Made by a program: the position numbers and the translations under genes. Below are positions 28,588-37,546 of a DNA stretch of 64,000 nt, one piece after another. Each line of letters begins with the position of its first letter. Positions within the stretch are counted from its first letter, which is position 1. A model generated the notes under the pieces. It made no database searches, was not told the DNA's origin, and worked only from the letters and a program-made list of their open reading frames with translations. This DNA comes from an uncultured Bacilli bacterium (GTDB lineage: Bacteria; Bacillota_I; Bacilli_A; RF39; UBA660): contig CAJTIX010000005.1 of NCBI GenBank assembly GCA_910576795.1, forward strand, positions 13,738 through 77,737. Reading direction: 5' to 3'.

Positions 28588-30285
28588 ATGGGGCAAAAGG
28601 GAAGTTTGAAGGACCGTATTCGGTCTTGGAAATATCGAAGAAAAGTGCAAAAAGAAATGAGAAAACGAAAAGAACAGGAAGAATGGAATTGTTATGTTAA
28701 GCAAAAACAAAACCAAGGTATTTATATCAATCCAACTCCTAAAAAATATAATTTTCTTCAAATCTTCTTTTATTCTATATTTGGTCTTTTTTTAGGAGTT
28801 TTTGATTCTAAGAAAAATGAAAAAATAACCTCACCATCCCAACTTTTGGAAGAAGTAATAGAATTACAAGAAAAAATAGAAACCTTGGAAGAACCAGCTC
28901 AGATTTTATCTTATACAAATCAAATACAACAAAAAGAAACATCTCTTGAAGAACTGCTTCGAAAACAACCAGCAACAAAAAATCCAGCTATAAAAGAATG
29001 TGTGGAGAGAATCGATTCTATTAAAAAACAGTTACAAAAAATAGATACACAAGAAAATCATCAAGAAAAGGACATCTTATCTCCAATGGAATCATTTCAA
29101 AAACAAGTAACATCGTCATTCCCAGAAACAAAGACAACTACTTTCGAAAATCAAAGCAAAGAAGATATCATCCATATGTTGATGAAAGAACCAATCTTAC
29201 ATGAACAAGGGGTCAAAGAAAAACCGAAAACACCTGTATTGGAGTCAAATAAAGATATAGTCAAAGATATAGTAAATGAAGAAACAAAAGCAGTTACAGT
29301 CAAAGAAGAAAAATTAGATGAAAATGAAATCAAAGAAAATCCATATAAAATATATCTTGTAAGTACCAATCAAAAATTAAAAAAGCAGCATAAAGAATTA
29401 ACAAAAATCAAAGAAGATATCAAACAAGCTAAGACCCCGAATGCACTTTATAAATTAGAAGCTTCTATTTTATGGATTCAAAATCAATTGTTTTTAATGG
29501 CAAAAGAATATGAAGAAATCACAAAAGATAAAGAATTTCAGTATTTAAAAAATCAATATGAATATTATCGATTGGATGAAAATGAATTACTTAAGAGTAA
29601 CCAAGCAATTCAAGAATTATTATCAGAATGTCAAAAGAGTATAGATATTATTGATAATTGTATCAAAATACCACAAAAAGAACTTAAAAAAACGCAAAAA
29701 AAAGAACAAAAGCAAGAAAAAAAAGAACAAAAGAAACCGTTTTATTTGGATGTTGATGACTTTAAACGATTGTGTTTCCAAATTATGACCGATTTAAGTA
29801 GACAGATAGAAGAGATTGGACAATTGAAAGAACCGTTCAAACCAAGTTTTTTTGAAAAGACAAAAAGATTTTTATCCAATACCATGATGGTACTAACACC
29901 AATGGTATGCTTCAAAAATCCATTAACTGGGATGTTAGCGGGTTCTATATTAGCCCATAATCGTATTCGTTCTATGCGTCAAATGGTGAACAAAAAAGAG
30001 GCAATCTATGAAACCTGTGAAAATTTATTTGATGAAATTCGAAGTAAGCAAGATTGTATCAATATGATTTATTCTCATTTGAATGCTTCTTTATGTGAAT
30101 TACAACAAATCAAGCAAGATGTGATACAAAAATATCAAAATATTTACCCAGAAGAGGTGGAAATGTTTTTATCTCAATTAAGGATGTTGGAAAACCAAGT
30201 TATGGAAAAAAGTATGTCATTACAAATGAATCAACAAAAATTAATACGTATTAAACAGGGATATCAGAAAACATTAAAAAAATAA
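28588..30285 (+). CDS. large coiled-coil membrane-associated protein, function unknown
   Basis: This 565-residue protein is very rich in Lys, Glu and Gln. It has a basic N-terminus and a short hydrophobic stretch near residues 53-70 (FFYSIFGLFLGVF). Long predicted coiled coils cover about 80-130 and 240-390. A second weakly hydrophobic segment lies near 435-455 (MMVLTPMVCF ... GMLAGSILAH). A final coiled-coil domain closes it. I recognise no enzyme motif. The plan resembles scaffold-like proteins of uncultured Bacillota. It has its own promoter and stands at the left edge of the accessory region. Confidence 0.6.
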   Translation: MGQKGSLKDRIRSWKYRRKVQKEMRKRKEQEEWNCYVKQKQNQGIYINPTPKKYNFLQIFFYSIFGLFLGVFDSKKNEKITSPSQLLEEVIELQEKIETLEEPAQILSYTNQIQQKETSLEELLRKQPATKNPAIKECVERIDSIKKQLQKIDTQENHQEKDILSPMESFQKQVTSSFPETKTTTFENQSKEDIIHMLMKEPILHEQGVKEKPKTPVLESNKDIVKDIVNEETKAVTVKEEKLDENEIKENPYKIYLVSTNQKLKKQHKELTKIKEDIKQAKTPNALYKLEASILWIQNQLFLMAKEYEEITKDKEFQYLKNQYEYYRLDENELLKSNQAIQELLSECQKSIDIIDNCIKIPQKELKKTQKKEQKQEKKEQKKPFYLDVDDFKRLCFQIMTDLSRQIEEIGQLKEPFKPSFFEKTKRFLSNTMMVLTPMVCFKNPLTGMLAGSILAHNRIRSMRQMVNKKEAIYETCENLFDEIRSKQDCINMIYSHLNASLCELQQIKQDVIQKYQNIYPEEVEMFLSQLRMLENQVMEKSMSLQMNQQKLIRIKQGYQKTLKK

Positions 30286-30324
30286 TATCACTCAAAAATT
30301 GATATAAATAATTGGAGGTAGGAT

Positions 30325-30747
30325 ATGAAAGTGATAACGATTCAGCAACCATGGGCAACATTAATTGCAGAAGGTTATAAAGAATACGAATTCAGAACTT
30401 GGAAAACGAAATATCGTGGCGAGATATTAATTCATGCAGGTAAAGGAATAGACAAAAAAGCAATAGAGAGATTTGAACATTTGAATTTAGAATACCCTGT
30501 TGGACAAATAATTGCAAAGGCTAATATTACTGATTGTGTTAAAGTAGATGATAAATTAAGAGAAGAACTAAAGGAAAAAGATCCAATCGTATATAAAGGA
30601 GTTATCAATAAGACGTCTAATAATTGGGATGGCTATGGATTTAAATTAGAAAATGTAGAAAAGATAGAACCGATTGAAATAAATGGCAAATTGAGTTTAT
30701 GGGATTATGATTATAAAAATAATTATGGAGAAAATAAGGAACAGTAA
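30325..30747 (+). CDS. ASCH-domain (PUA-like) RNA-binding protein
   Basis: This 140-residue protein has the ASCH start pattern VITIQQPWATLIAEGYKEYEFRTWKTKYRGEILIHAGK. It includes the conserved Q-P-W-A, the basic E-x-R motif and the strand IHAGK. ASCH domains have a PUA-like fold and bind RNA or modified nucleosides; some have amidohydrolase activity on N4-acylcytidine. The gene has a GGAGG site and overlaps no neighbour. The next gene starts shortly after it, so the two may be co-transcribed. Confidence 0.85.
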   Translation: MKVITIQQPWATLIAEGYKEYEFRTWKTKYRGEILIHAGKGIDKKAIERFEHLNLEYPVGQIIAKANITDCVKVDDKLREELKEKDPIVYKGVINKTSNNWDGYGFKLENVEKIEPIEINGKLSLWDYDYKNNYGENKEQ

Positions 30748-30769
30748 TCTGTTGATTGGAGGCTTGAAT

Positions 30770-31684
30770 ATGAAAAAGAAATTCATTCTAGCATGCATTT
30801 CTATTGTATTAATAATAGGTGTAGTAGTATTGATGAACATAGAAAAGAAGTATCCTTATGAAGATGAGAATACACTATATTATATTGAATTCAATCATGA
30901 AATCTTAAGATTTGAAAGATATGATTACTCTTTAGGTCAAAATCAAATTGTCGAGGTACAAAAAAGTGTAAATAAAGGTAGAACTTTTGAAAGCATAACC
31001 GAAGAAAATATTATTGTTAGTATGGAACCTAAATTCATATTTTTAAATGAAAACTTAGGGTTTGCAATTTCTAAGCCCAATTTGACTAAAAATAATAATT
31101 ATATGGGAATTCAAGTGACCCAAGATGGTGGTAAAACATTTACTAATGGAAAAATTAATTACGATAATCCTAAAGTTGAAATTTTGACAGTTGAAGATGT
31201 TCCATACTTTGAGAATAATGAATTGAAACTGAAATGTTCTATCTATCAAATAAAAGAAGATCATACTGGTTATGAAGATGTAGAATTGATTTTTGTTAGT
31301 ATAGATGATGGATTAACATGGAATTTAAGTAATAATAAAATTTCTATGATTATAAAAGAAAATACTTTAACAGATAGTGGAATGATACTAATTATGAAAA
31401 ATAATGCTGAACAAACATACCATTATGGGGATCAATATTCATTAGAAAAATATGAAAGTGGAAAGTTTATACCCTATGAACCAAAAAAGATTCTAAATTG
31501 GAATTCTATGTTGTATCGCATAAAAGCAAATGAAGAACAAGAAGAAATAATTGAATGGGAATATGGTTATGATACATTAAAAAGTGGTAAATATAGATTG
31601 ATAAGATATTTTATATCAGAAGAGAATCTTCTATATTCTTCAAATGTTGCTGAAAAATTTTATGTTGAATTTGAGGTAAAATAA
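30770..31684 (+). CDS. membrane-anchored Asp-box (BNR-like) protein
   Basis: I start at ATG 30770, which has GGAGG upstream. The 304-residue product has an N-terminal signal anchor (about residues 4-21) and an extracellular part. Three Asp-box-like turns are visible: SVNKGRTF, TQDGGKTF and the exact SxDxGxTW form SIDDGLTW. Asp boxes mark beta-propeller blades in sialidases and related proteins, but no sialidase catalytic residues can be assigned. With so few blades it is more likely a non-catalytic binding protein. Confidence in the exact function is low. Confidence 0.65.
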   Translation: MKKKFILACISIVLIIGVVVLMNIEKKYPYEDENTLYYIEFNHEILRFERYDYSLGQNQIVEVQKSVNKGRTFESITEENIIVSMEPKFIFLNENLGFAISKPNLTKNNNYMGIQVTQDGGKTFTNGKINYDNPKVEILTVEDVPYFENNELKLKCSIYQIKEDHTGYEDVELIFVSIDDGLTWNLSNNKISMIIKENTLTDSGMILIMKNNAEQTYHYGDQYSLEKYESGKFIPYEPKKILNWNSMLYRIKANEEQEEIIEWEYGYDTLKSGKYRLIRYFISEENLLYSSNVAEKFYVEFEVK

Positions 31685-31709
31685 TTATAATTTAGAAGGG
31701 ACAAATAAT

Positions 31710-31976
31710 ATGTTCAATTTAAAGAAAGAAAAGATGAAAAAGAATATATTTTTAACTTTATCAATTATTTTTGCATTTGTATTTATTGCAGGAGTGATGT
31801 GTACTGTAATGGGAGACTCAAGCCCTGTAAAATTTATAATCAATGAGTGTCCTATAAAAATGGTAGTACCACCTGCACTGATATTTTTTGTAACATTTGC
31901 ATTATATAAAAATAGCAAAAAGGCAATAGAGGAAAATACTAATTTAAAAGAAGATGATTGTTTGATTAGGTTTTAA
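31710..31976 (+). CDS. small two-helix membrane protein
   Basis: The 88-residue product has a basic start (MFNLKKEKMKKNIF) and two predicted membrane helices (about 11-32 and 50-68), with a charged tail. A GAAGGGAC ribosome site precedes the ATG, 25 bases after the Asp-box gene. I recognise no family. An opposite-strand reading frame covers the same region, but the ribosome site and the hydrophobic pattern favour this strand. Confidence 0.55.
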   Translation: MFNLKKEKMKKNIFLTLSIIFAFVFIAGVMCTVMGDSSPVKFIINECPIKMVVPPALIFFVTFALYKNSKKAIEENTNLKEDDCLIRF

Positions 31977-32006
31977 AAAAATTTGTATAGATAAAGGAGT
32001 GAATAT

Positions 32007-32816
32007 ATGAAAGATAGTCATGTTCATACAAATATATCACATGATGGTATATCTTCCATTTCAGAATATATTAAAATAGCAAAAGAAAAAAATGTTGATG
32101 AAATAACATTTACTGAACATTGGGATGATTATACAGGATTAGAAACCCAATTAAAAACATTAGATATATCAAAGTACAGGGAAAAATACTTGCAATACAA
32201 AGATGATTATATATTAAAAACAAATTTTGGAATTGAGATAGGATTACAACCTGATATTGTAAAAAAAATTGAAAATATTATAAAACAATATCCATTTGAT
32301 TTTATTATAGGTTCATCACATATTACTTGTAAAAAAGATATGGCGATGGATAAAAGCTTTTTTGAAGGATTTACAAGAAAAGAAGCATATTTAAGATATT
32401 TTAAAGAAGTATTAGAAAATGTAAAATTATATAATGAATTTGATGTATACGGACATATTGATTATGTTGTTAGATATGGAGGATATGCAGAGAAGAAAAT
32501 AGATTATACAGAATTCAAAGAAATACTAGATGAAATATTAGTTACTTTAATAACTAAAGATAAAGGCATAGAAATAAATACATCGGGAATTAGATATGGA
32601 TTAGATAATCCACACCCAAATATTGAAATATTAAAAAGATATAAAGAATTAGGTGGAAAAATAATAACAATGGGTTCTGATGCACATAAAATTGATGACC
32701 TTGCTAGAAACTTTAACATGGCTTTTGATATACTTGAAAATATAGGCTTTGAAGAAATTGCAGTTTATCATAACAGAGTACCCAATTTTGTGAAAATAAA
32801 AAACATTAAAATTTAA
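32007..32816 (+). CDS. PHP-domain phosphoesterase (histidinol-phosphatase HisJ-like)
   Basis: This 269-residue metal-dependent phosphoesterase has a PHP TIM-barrel. Motif I is DSHVHTNISHDG, followed by FTEHWD, the mid-protein GSSHIT and YGHIDYVVRY. The late metal motif is GSDAHKIDDL. These are the ligands of a tri-metal centre seen in HisJ/HisK-type phosphatases. No other his genes are nearby, so it may act on another sugar or nucleotide phosphate. An AAGGAG site precedes the start. Confidence 0.85.
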   Translation: MKDSHVHTNISHDGISSISEYIKIAKEKNVDEITFTEHWDDYTGLETQLKTLDISKYREKYLQYKDDYILKTNFGIEIGLQPDIVKKIENIIKQYPFDFIIGSSHITCKKDMAMDKSFFEGFTRKEAYLRYFKEVLENVKLYNEFDVYGHIDYVVRYGGYAEKKIDYTEFKEILDEILVTLITKDKGIEINTSGIRYGLDNPHPNIEILKRYKELGGKIITMGSDAHKIDDLARNFNMAFDILENIGFEEIAVYHNRVPNFVKIKNIKI

Positions 32817-32820
32817 TATA

Positions 32821-32850
32821 GGACAACTACTTCAAACACTTATAAATAAA
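32821..32850 (+). repeat. 30-base relict repeat matching the 3' end of the mini-ORF at 37536
   Basis: The 30 bases from 32821 match 37599-37628 almost base for base with small indels; shared blocks include GGACAACT and ACTTCAAAC. A further shared ATATTACAC follows in both places. Here it has no intact reading frame and precedes the first RhuM gene. At 37599 it is the coding 3' part of a 35-codon ORF. Confidence 0.65.
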
Positions 32851-32895
32851 ATATATTACACATTTTGCTAAAAATAATGGAAAAGTGGTGAAAAA

Positions 32896-33918
32896 ATGAA
32901 TGATTTAAAAGAACAAAATGATCTATTAATTTATAAAAATAAAGATGGAGATATAGTAGTTGATGCAATATATAAAGATGATACTTTGTGGTTAACACAA
33001 AAGGCTATGTCAAAAGTTTTTGATTGTAGTGTTGATAATATTTCCTTACATTTAAAAAATATTTTTAAAGATAAAGAATTAGATGAAATCTCAGTTGCCG
33101 AGGAATCCTCGATAACTGCTTCTGATGGAAAAAAATATAGAACTAAGATGTATAATTTAGATGCTATTATTGCAGTTGGTTATAGAATTAATTCAAAAAA
33201 AGCAACAGAGTTTAGAATATGGGCAACAAAGATACTAAAAGATTATATAACTAAGGGGTTTGCTTTAAATGATGAAAGATTTATCAAAGGCAATAAATAT
33301 GATATGAAATATTTCGATGAATTACTTGAAAGAATAAAAACTATTCGAGTAAGTGAAAGAATGGCCTATCAAAAAATAACAGATTTATTTATTGCAACAT
33401 CAACAGATTATAATCCATATGCAGAGGAAGCCTATACTTTTTTCAAAATTGTGCAAAACAAACTTCATTATGCCATTTCTGGACATACAGCAGCGGAACT
33501 TATATATAGTCGAGCTGACTCTAATAAAGAACACATGGGACTTACAAATTGGAAAAATTCACCTGATGGACTAATATATAAATATGATGTATCAATCGCT
33601 AAAAATTATTTAAATGAAGAAGAATTAAATAAGTTAAATGATTTAACGAATATGTTTTTAGTTTTTGCAGAAGATGAAGCAAAGGAAAAACATATTATGA
33701 CAATGCAAGATTGGATTAATGCTACTGATGATTTATTAAAATTTAGAAGAAAAAATATTTTGAAAAGTTCTGGAAATATTTCCCATAAACAAGCAGTGGA
33801 AAAAGCAGAATGTGAATATGAAAAGTACAGAATAATTCAAGATCAAAAATATATTTCTTCTATGGATGAATTCTATAATAAATATTTAGAAGAAAGTAAG
33901 AAGATTAACAATGGATAA
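32896..33918 (+). CDS. RhuM-family protein (copy 1)
   Basis: This 340-residue protein belongs to the virulence RhuM family, first noted in Salmonella pathogenicity island 3. Its biochemical role is not established. The N-terminal part looks like a winged-helix or Bro-like DNA-binding domain (LWLTQKAMSKVFDCSVDNISLHLKNIF). The family signatures YRINSKKATEFRIWATKILKDYI and KGFALNDER follow, then a conserved C-terminal region with HTAAELIYSRAD. A second copy lies at 36067. RhuM genes often occur in mobile or defence-type regions, which fits this island. The AT content is very high. Confidence 0.85.
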   Translation: MNDLKEQNDLLIYKNKDGDIVVDAIYKDDTLWLTQKAMSKVFDCSVDNISLHLKNIFKDKELDEISVAEESSITASDGKKYRTKMYNLDAIIAVGYRINSKKATEFRIWATKILKDYITKGFALNDERFIKGNKYDMKYFDELLERIKTIRVSERMAYQKITDLFIATSTDYNPYAEEAYTFFKIVQNKLHYAISGHTAAELIYSRADSNKEHMGLTNWKNSPDGLIYKYDVSIAKNYLNEEELNKLNDLTNMFLVFAEDEAKEKHIMTMQDWINATDDLLKFRRKNILKSSGNISHKQAVEKAECEYEKYRIIQDQKYISSMDEFYNKYLEESKKINNG

Positions 33919-33958
33919 GTATAATGTTGAAGAAATCAAAGAAAAATTAGAAAGGTGA
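33911..33958 (+). pseudogene. remnant of a DUF6870-like gene
   Basis: A 15-codon frame, MDKYNVEEIKEKLER, starts inside the end of the first RhuM gene and then stops. It matches the start of the intact protein at 34850 (NSKYNIEEIKEKLDR) at 12 of 15 positions. The rest of the gene is missing. It shows that the DUF6870-like gene once followed RhuM as it now follows KilA-N. Confidence 0.65.
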
Positions 33959-34017
33959 TTACGACATTGAAACCCCTACAATAAAATAATTTTAAAATAT
34001 AGAAAAGAGGCGAATAT

Positions 34018-34863
34018 ATGGCAAATAAAATGATTGAAGTTCAAACTATTAAAGTTAATATTTCAAGTATAAATGAAGATGATTATATATGTATTTCAGA
34101 TATAGCAAAGGCTAAAAGTGATAAATCTCGTGCTGCTGATGTTATTAGAAACTGGTTAAGAAACAGAAGTACTTTGGATTTTTTAACTGCTTGGGAACAG
34201 ATTTATAATCCAAATTTTAAAGTGTTCGAATCTGAACACTTTAGAAAACAAGTTGGCTTATTAACATTTACTCCTAGTGTTAGTGAATGGTGTGAGAGGA
34301 CAAGTGCTATTGGCATATATTCAAAATCTGGTAAATATGGCGGTACATATGCACATAAAGATATAGCATTTGAATTCGCTGCTCAAATTAGTCCTATTTT
34401 TAAATTATATTTAATAAAGGAATTTGAAAGATTAAAACAGTTAGAAAATCAAAATAGAGAATGGGATGTAAAAAGAATATTAACAAAGAATAATTATTTA
34501 ATTCATACTGACGCTATTAAAAATTATATATTACCAGATAATAATTATTTCAAAGATAGAGAGTGGCTTAAATATGCAGAAGAAGCAGATATTTTAAATG
34601 TAGCATTATTTCATACGACTGCTAAGAAATGGAGAGAACTAAATCCTGATTTAGCAAAAAATTCTAATATTAGAGATTATGCTTCGATAAATGAATTGAC
34701 TGTTTTATCTAATTTAGAATCACATAATGCAGAGTTAATTAAAGAAGGAAAAGAAAAAACAGAAAGATTTGAAATATTAAGCGAAATTGCTAAGTATCAA
34801 TTAGATATACTTAATAATGCAGAAAAGATAAAATTATTAGGAGATAAAAATGATGACGAATAG
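34018..34863 (+). CDS. KilA-N domain protein
   Basis: This 281-residue protein has an N-terminal KilA-N domain (about residues 15-135). It shows DDYICISDIAKAK, the tryptophan-containing RNWLRNRSTLDFLTAWE, the SVSEWCERT segment and YGGTYAHKDIAFEFAAQISPIFKLYLIKEF. KilA-N is a DNA-binding module common in phages and large DNA viruses. The remaining half is helical and of unknown function. It has an AGAGGCG ribosome site and overlaps the next small gene by 14 bases. A phage or satellite origin is likely. Confidence 0.85.
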   Translation: MANKMIEVQTIKVNISSINEDDYICISDIAKAKSDKSRAADVIRNWLRNRSTLDFLTAWEQIYNPNFKVFESEHFRKQVGLLTFTPSVSEWCERTSAIGIYSKSGKYGGTYAHKDIAFEFAAQISPIFKLYLIKEFERLKQLENQNREWDVKRILTKNNYLIHTDAIKNYILPDNNYFKDREWLKYAEEADILNVALFHTTAKKWRELNPDLAKNSNIRDYASINELTVLSNLESHNAELIKEGKEKTERFEILSEIAKYQLDILNNAEKIKLLGDKNDDE

Positions 34864-35137
34864 TAAATATAATATTGAAGAAATAAAAGAAAAGCTGGAT
34901 AGGTGCAAAAATATGAAACTTGAAGATGTTACTTTAGATGATGTAGATGAAATAAGTTCTATAAAAAGTGATAGGAGGAAATCAAGTGAAGAAAGAATAT
35001 TAGATTTTTTAACAAAAGTTAAAAATCCATATATATTTAAAGTAAATGGAAAGTTAGTAAGAATGAGGTTTTCGGAAAATCCTGATTTAACAGCAGAAGA
35101 TTGCTTAACAAGGGTATTAGAAAATTTATATAGATAG
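34850..35137 (+). CDS. DUF6870-like small protein
   Basis: The 95-residue protein starts with a helical part and ends in a compact beta domain. The pattern is EERILDFLTKVKNPYIFKVNGKLVRMRFSENPDLTAEDCL, which resembles DUF6870 proteins of Clostridia and their mobile elements. Function is unknown. AGGAGATAAAA inside the end of the KilA-N gene provides its ribosome site, so the two are translationally coupled. A truncated copy of its N-terminus lies at 33911. Confidence 0.65.
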   Translation: MMTNSKYNIEEIKEKLDRCKNMKLEDVTLDDVDEISSIKSDRRKSSEERILDFLTKVKNPYIFKVNGKLVRMRFSENPDLTAEDCLTRVLENLYR

Positions 35138-35149
35138 TGAGGAATTTAT

Positions 35150-35924
35150 ATGATTAATATAAGAGCGATAATTTTAGATGTTGATGGAACACTATTAAAT
35201 GATAATAAAAAAATAGGTGAAAAAACTATTAGTATTTTAAAGCAAGTCAAAAATGATATTAAAATAATCCTCGCAAGTGCTAGACAATTTTATACTATAA
35301 AACCATATTTAGAAGAATTGGATTTGCTAGATAATGATAATTATACTATTAGTTTTAATGGAGCACTGATAGTTGATAACAAAGAAAATCAATTATTTTC
35401 CTCCCGTATTAGTCCAAAAGTATTGATTGAAATAGATTTTTATTTTAAATAATAGTATTAATTGGACTTATTATTTATATGATAGTAGACTATTAAGAAA
35501 TGAAATTAATAATATTAAAGAATTTGTGTGTAAAAATACGATATATAAAATAGTTGGTATAGCAACTCCTAATGAAATAGAACAAATTAGAAAAAATCTA
35601 CCTAAATGTATATTAGATAATTTAGAAATAACAAGCAGTGAATTAAATAGAATAGAATTTGTTAATAAAGGTATGACTAAACTTAAGGCAATAGATTTAT
35701 TATTAAATAGATTAAATATTGATAAAGATAATACTGTAGCAATTGGTGACGGGGAAAATGATATAGATATGATAAAATATGTTGGATGTGGAATTGCCAT
35801 GTTAAATTCACCTCAAATAGTGAAAGAAAATGCTGATATTGTCACCAAGTTCTCTAATAATGAAGATGGGATTTATTATGTAATTAATGACTTATTGAAT
35901 AAAGAGGGTGCAGAAAATGAATAA
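35150..35924 (+). pseudogene. Cof-type HAD hydrolase, broken by one frameshift
   Basis: The first frame (35150-35452) carries HAD motif I, ILDVDGTLLNDNKK, and motif II, LASARQ. The second frame, open from 35436 to 35924, carries motif III Lys (KGMTKLKAIDLLL) and motif IV, GDGENDIDMI. Joining them by a one-base shift within about 35434-35450, a run of T and A tracts, gives about 258 residues, the normal size for a Cof-like sugar or nucleotide phosphatase. It may be a true pseudogene or a sequencing error in a homopolymer. A ribosome site GAGGAA precedes the start. Confidence 0.8.
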
Positions 35925-36024
35925 TGACAATCGACAAAATTCGACAAATAATATAAATTGGGATATCCAGATTTATGGAAACACTTCCGAAAACCCCTAT
36001 AAAATAAGAAAAATTAATATGTAA
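35917..36024 (+). CDS. 35-residue mini-protein, INWD family (copy with intact frame)
   Basis: This small frame starts at an ATG that overlaps the HAD stop, with GAGGGTG six bases upstream. It encodes 35 residues containing INWDIQIYG and SENPYK. A frame of exactly the same length, also overlapping the stop of the gene before it, occurs at 37536 and carries INWDNPTKG. Equal length, placement and the INWD core suggest a real but undescribed small family. Function is unknown. It could also be a relict of a longer gene. Confidence 0.45.
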   Translation: MNNDNRQNSTNNINWDIQIYGNTSENPYKIRKINM

Positions 36025-36066
36025 TATAATACATATTTTGATAAAATTAAGAAAGAAGGTGTAATT

Positions 36067-37071
36067 TTGGAAAATAAAAACGAAATAATGATTTATGAAG
36101 ATAAAGATGGAATTACTAAAGTTAATGTAAAGTTCAATGATGAAGATATTTGGGTATCTAAATATCAAATTGCTGATTTGTATAACACAACTAGGCAAAA
36201 TATAGAACAGCATATTAAGAATATTTATAATGATAAAGAATTAGAAGAAAATTCAACTTGCAAGAATTTCTTGCAAGTTCAAAAAGAAGGTAATCGAGAA
36301 GTTAAAAGAAATATTGATCATTATAATTTAGATATGATAATTGCTTTAGGATATCGAGTTCAATCAGATGTTGCGGTAAGATTTAGAATATGGGCAACAA
36401 AAAGATTACACGAATACATCCAGAAGGGCTTTGCTTTAGATGATGAAAGACTAAAGCAAGGGGGCAATAGATACTTTAAAGAATTACTACAAAGAATTAG
36501 AGATATTCGTTCTAGTGAAAGAAATTTTTATCAACAAGTAACGGATATATATGCAACAAGCATTGACTATAATCCAAGAAGTGATATCACAAAAAAGTTT
36601 TTTGCTACAGTACAAAATAAATTACACTTTGCAGTTCATGAACATACAGCAGCAGAACTTATTTATGAAAGAGTTGATAATAAAAAGCCTTATGTTGGAA
36701 TGACTAATTTTAAAGGAGATTATGTTACAATAGATGATGTAAAAATTGCTAAAAATTATTTATCTGAAATTGAACTTCAAAGATTAAATCTATTAGTATC
36801 ACAATTTTTAGATTTTGCTGAGTTACAAGCATTAGAACAAAGAACAATGAGAATGCAAGATTGGGTAGAAGAATTAGATAATCAAATACTTCTAAATAGA
36901 AGAAAAATACTAGAAGGTAATGGTAAAATTTCACATGATGAAGCAATAGAAAAGGCTGAAAAAGAATTTAATATATATCGTGAAAGAGAAATGAAAGAAT
37001 TACAAAGTGATTTTGATTTATTAATGAAATCACTACCAAGCCATAATAAAAAAGGTGATGAAAATGAATAA
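36067..37071 (+). CDS. RhuM-family protein (copy 2)
   Basis: This 334-residue paralogue of the 32896 gene has the same layout: an N-terminal winged-helix-like part (IWVSKYQIADLYNTTRQNIEQHIKNIY), RFRIWATKRLHEYI, KGFALDDER and the HTAAELIYERVD region. It probably starts at the TTG at 36067, six bases after AAGGTG; no ATG is better placed. The two copies are clearly diverged, so this is not a recent duplication. It overlaps the next gene by eight bases. Confidence 0.85.
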   Translation: MENKNEIMIYEDKDGITKVNVKFNDEDIWVSKYQIADLYNTTRQNIEQHIKNIYNDKELEENSTCKNFLQVQKEGNREVKRNIDHYNLDMIIALGYRVQSDVAVRFRIWATKRLHEYIQKGFALDDERLKQGGNRYFKELLQRIRDIRSSERNFYQQVTDIYATSIDYNPRSDITKKFFATVQNKLHFAVHEHTAAELIYERVDNKKPYVGMTNFKGDYVTIDDVKIAKNYLSEIELQRLNLLVSQFLDFAELQALEQRTMRMQDWVEELDNQILLNRRKILEGNGKISHDEAIEKAEKEFNIYREREMKELQSDFDLLMKSLPSHNKKGDENE

Positions 37072-37546
37072 GTTATTATTTACTGCCTTTAATGGAAAAA
37101 GAAATTCCTCAAAAATATTGTTAGATAATATTATTACAGAAAATAAGTTATATTTAAAAAATAGTTTTGAAACATCTGTAAAACAATTTATAAAGGAAAT
37201 TACCAATATAGACTACGATTTTATTATTTCTTTCGGACAAGCGCCTCTTGAAAAAGATAATTTAAAAATAGAAATTATGGCTAGTGGGGAGGATATTTAT
37301 AAAACTGAATTTGATTATCTTGGATTGCAAAAAATATTCGAAAAAAGTAAATTCAAAGTATTAATCTCTAACAATGCAGGTAATTATTTATGTAACAATA
37401 TATATTATGAAGGTCTCAAATATATAAATAAAAATAGATTAAAAGCCAAAATGATATTTATACATATACCAAATATAGAAAATATAAGTGATATTAATGA
37501 ACTTACTATGTTATTAAATGAAGGAAGTGATATTTGTGTCAAATGA
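37064..37546 (+). CDS. pyroglutamyl-peptidase-like protein (family C15-like)
   Basis: This 160-residue protein resembles pyrrolidone-carboxylate peptidases, which remove N-terminal pyroglutamate. The catalytic cysteine region SNNAGNYLCNNIYYEGL (Cys110) matches the family SNTAGxxxCN motif. The late histidine lies in FIHIPN (His134), and Glu70 in LKIEIMA is in the expected place. It is shorter than the usual 200-215 residues, with a compact N-terminus, so it may be a divergent family member. I start at ATG 37064, which has AGGTG upstream. Confidence 0.7.
   Translation: MNKLLFTAFNGKRNSSKILLDNIITENKLYLKNSFETSVKQFIKEITNIDYDFIISFGQAPLEKDNLKIEIMASGEDIYKTEFDYLGLQKIFEKSKFKVLISNNAGNYLCNNIYYEGLKYINKNRLKAKMIFIHIPNIENISDINELTMLLNEGSDICVK

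Noticed and set aside
30286..30312. ATATCA/TGATAT inverted repeat before the ASCH gene as a terminator
   Set aside because: The stem is only six A/T-rich base pairs and no T tract follows.
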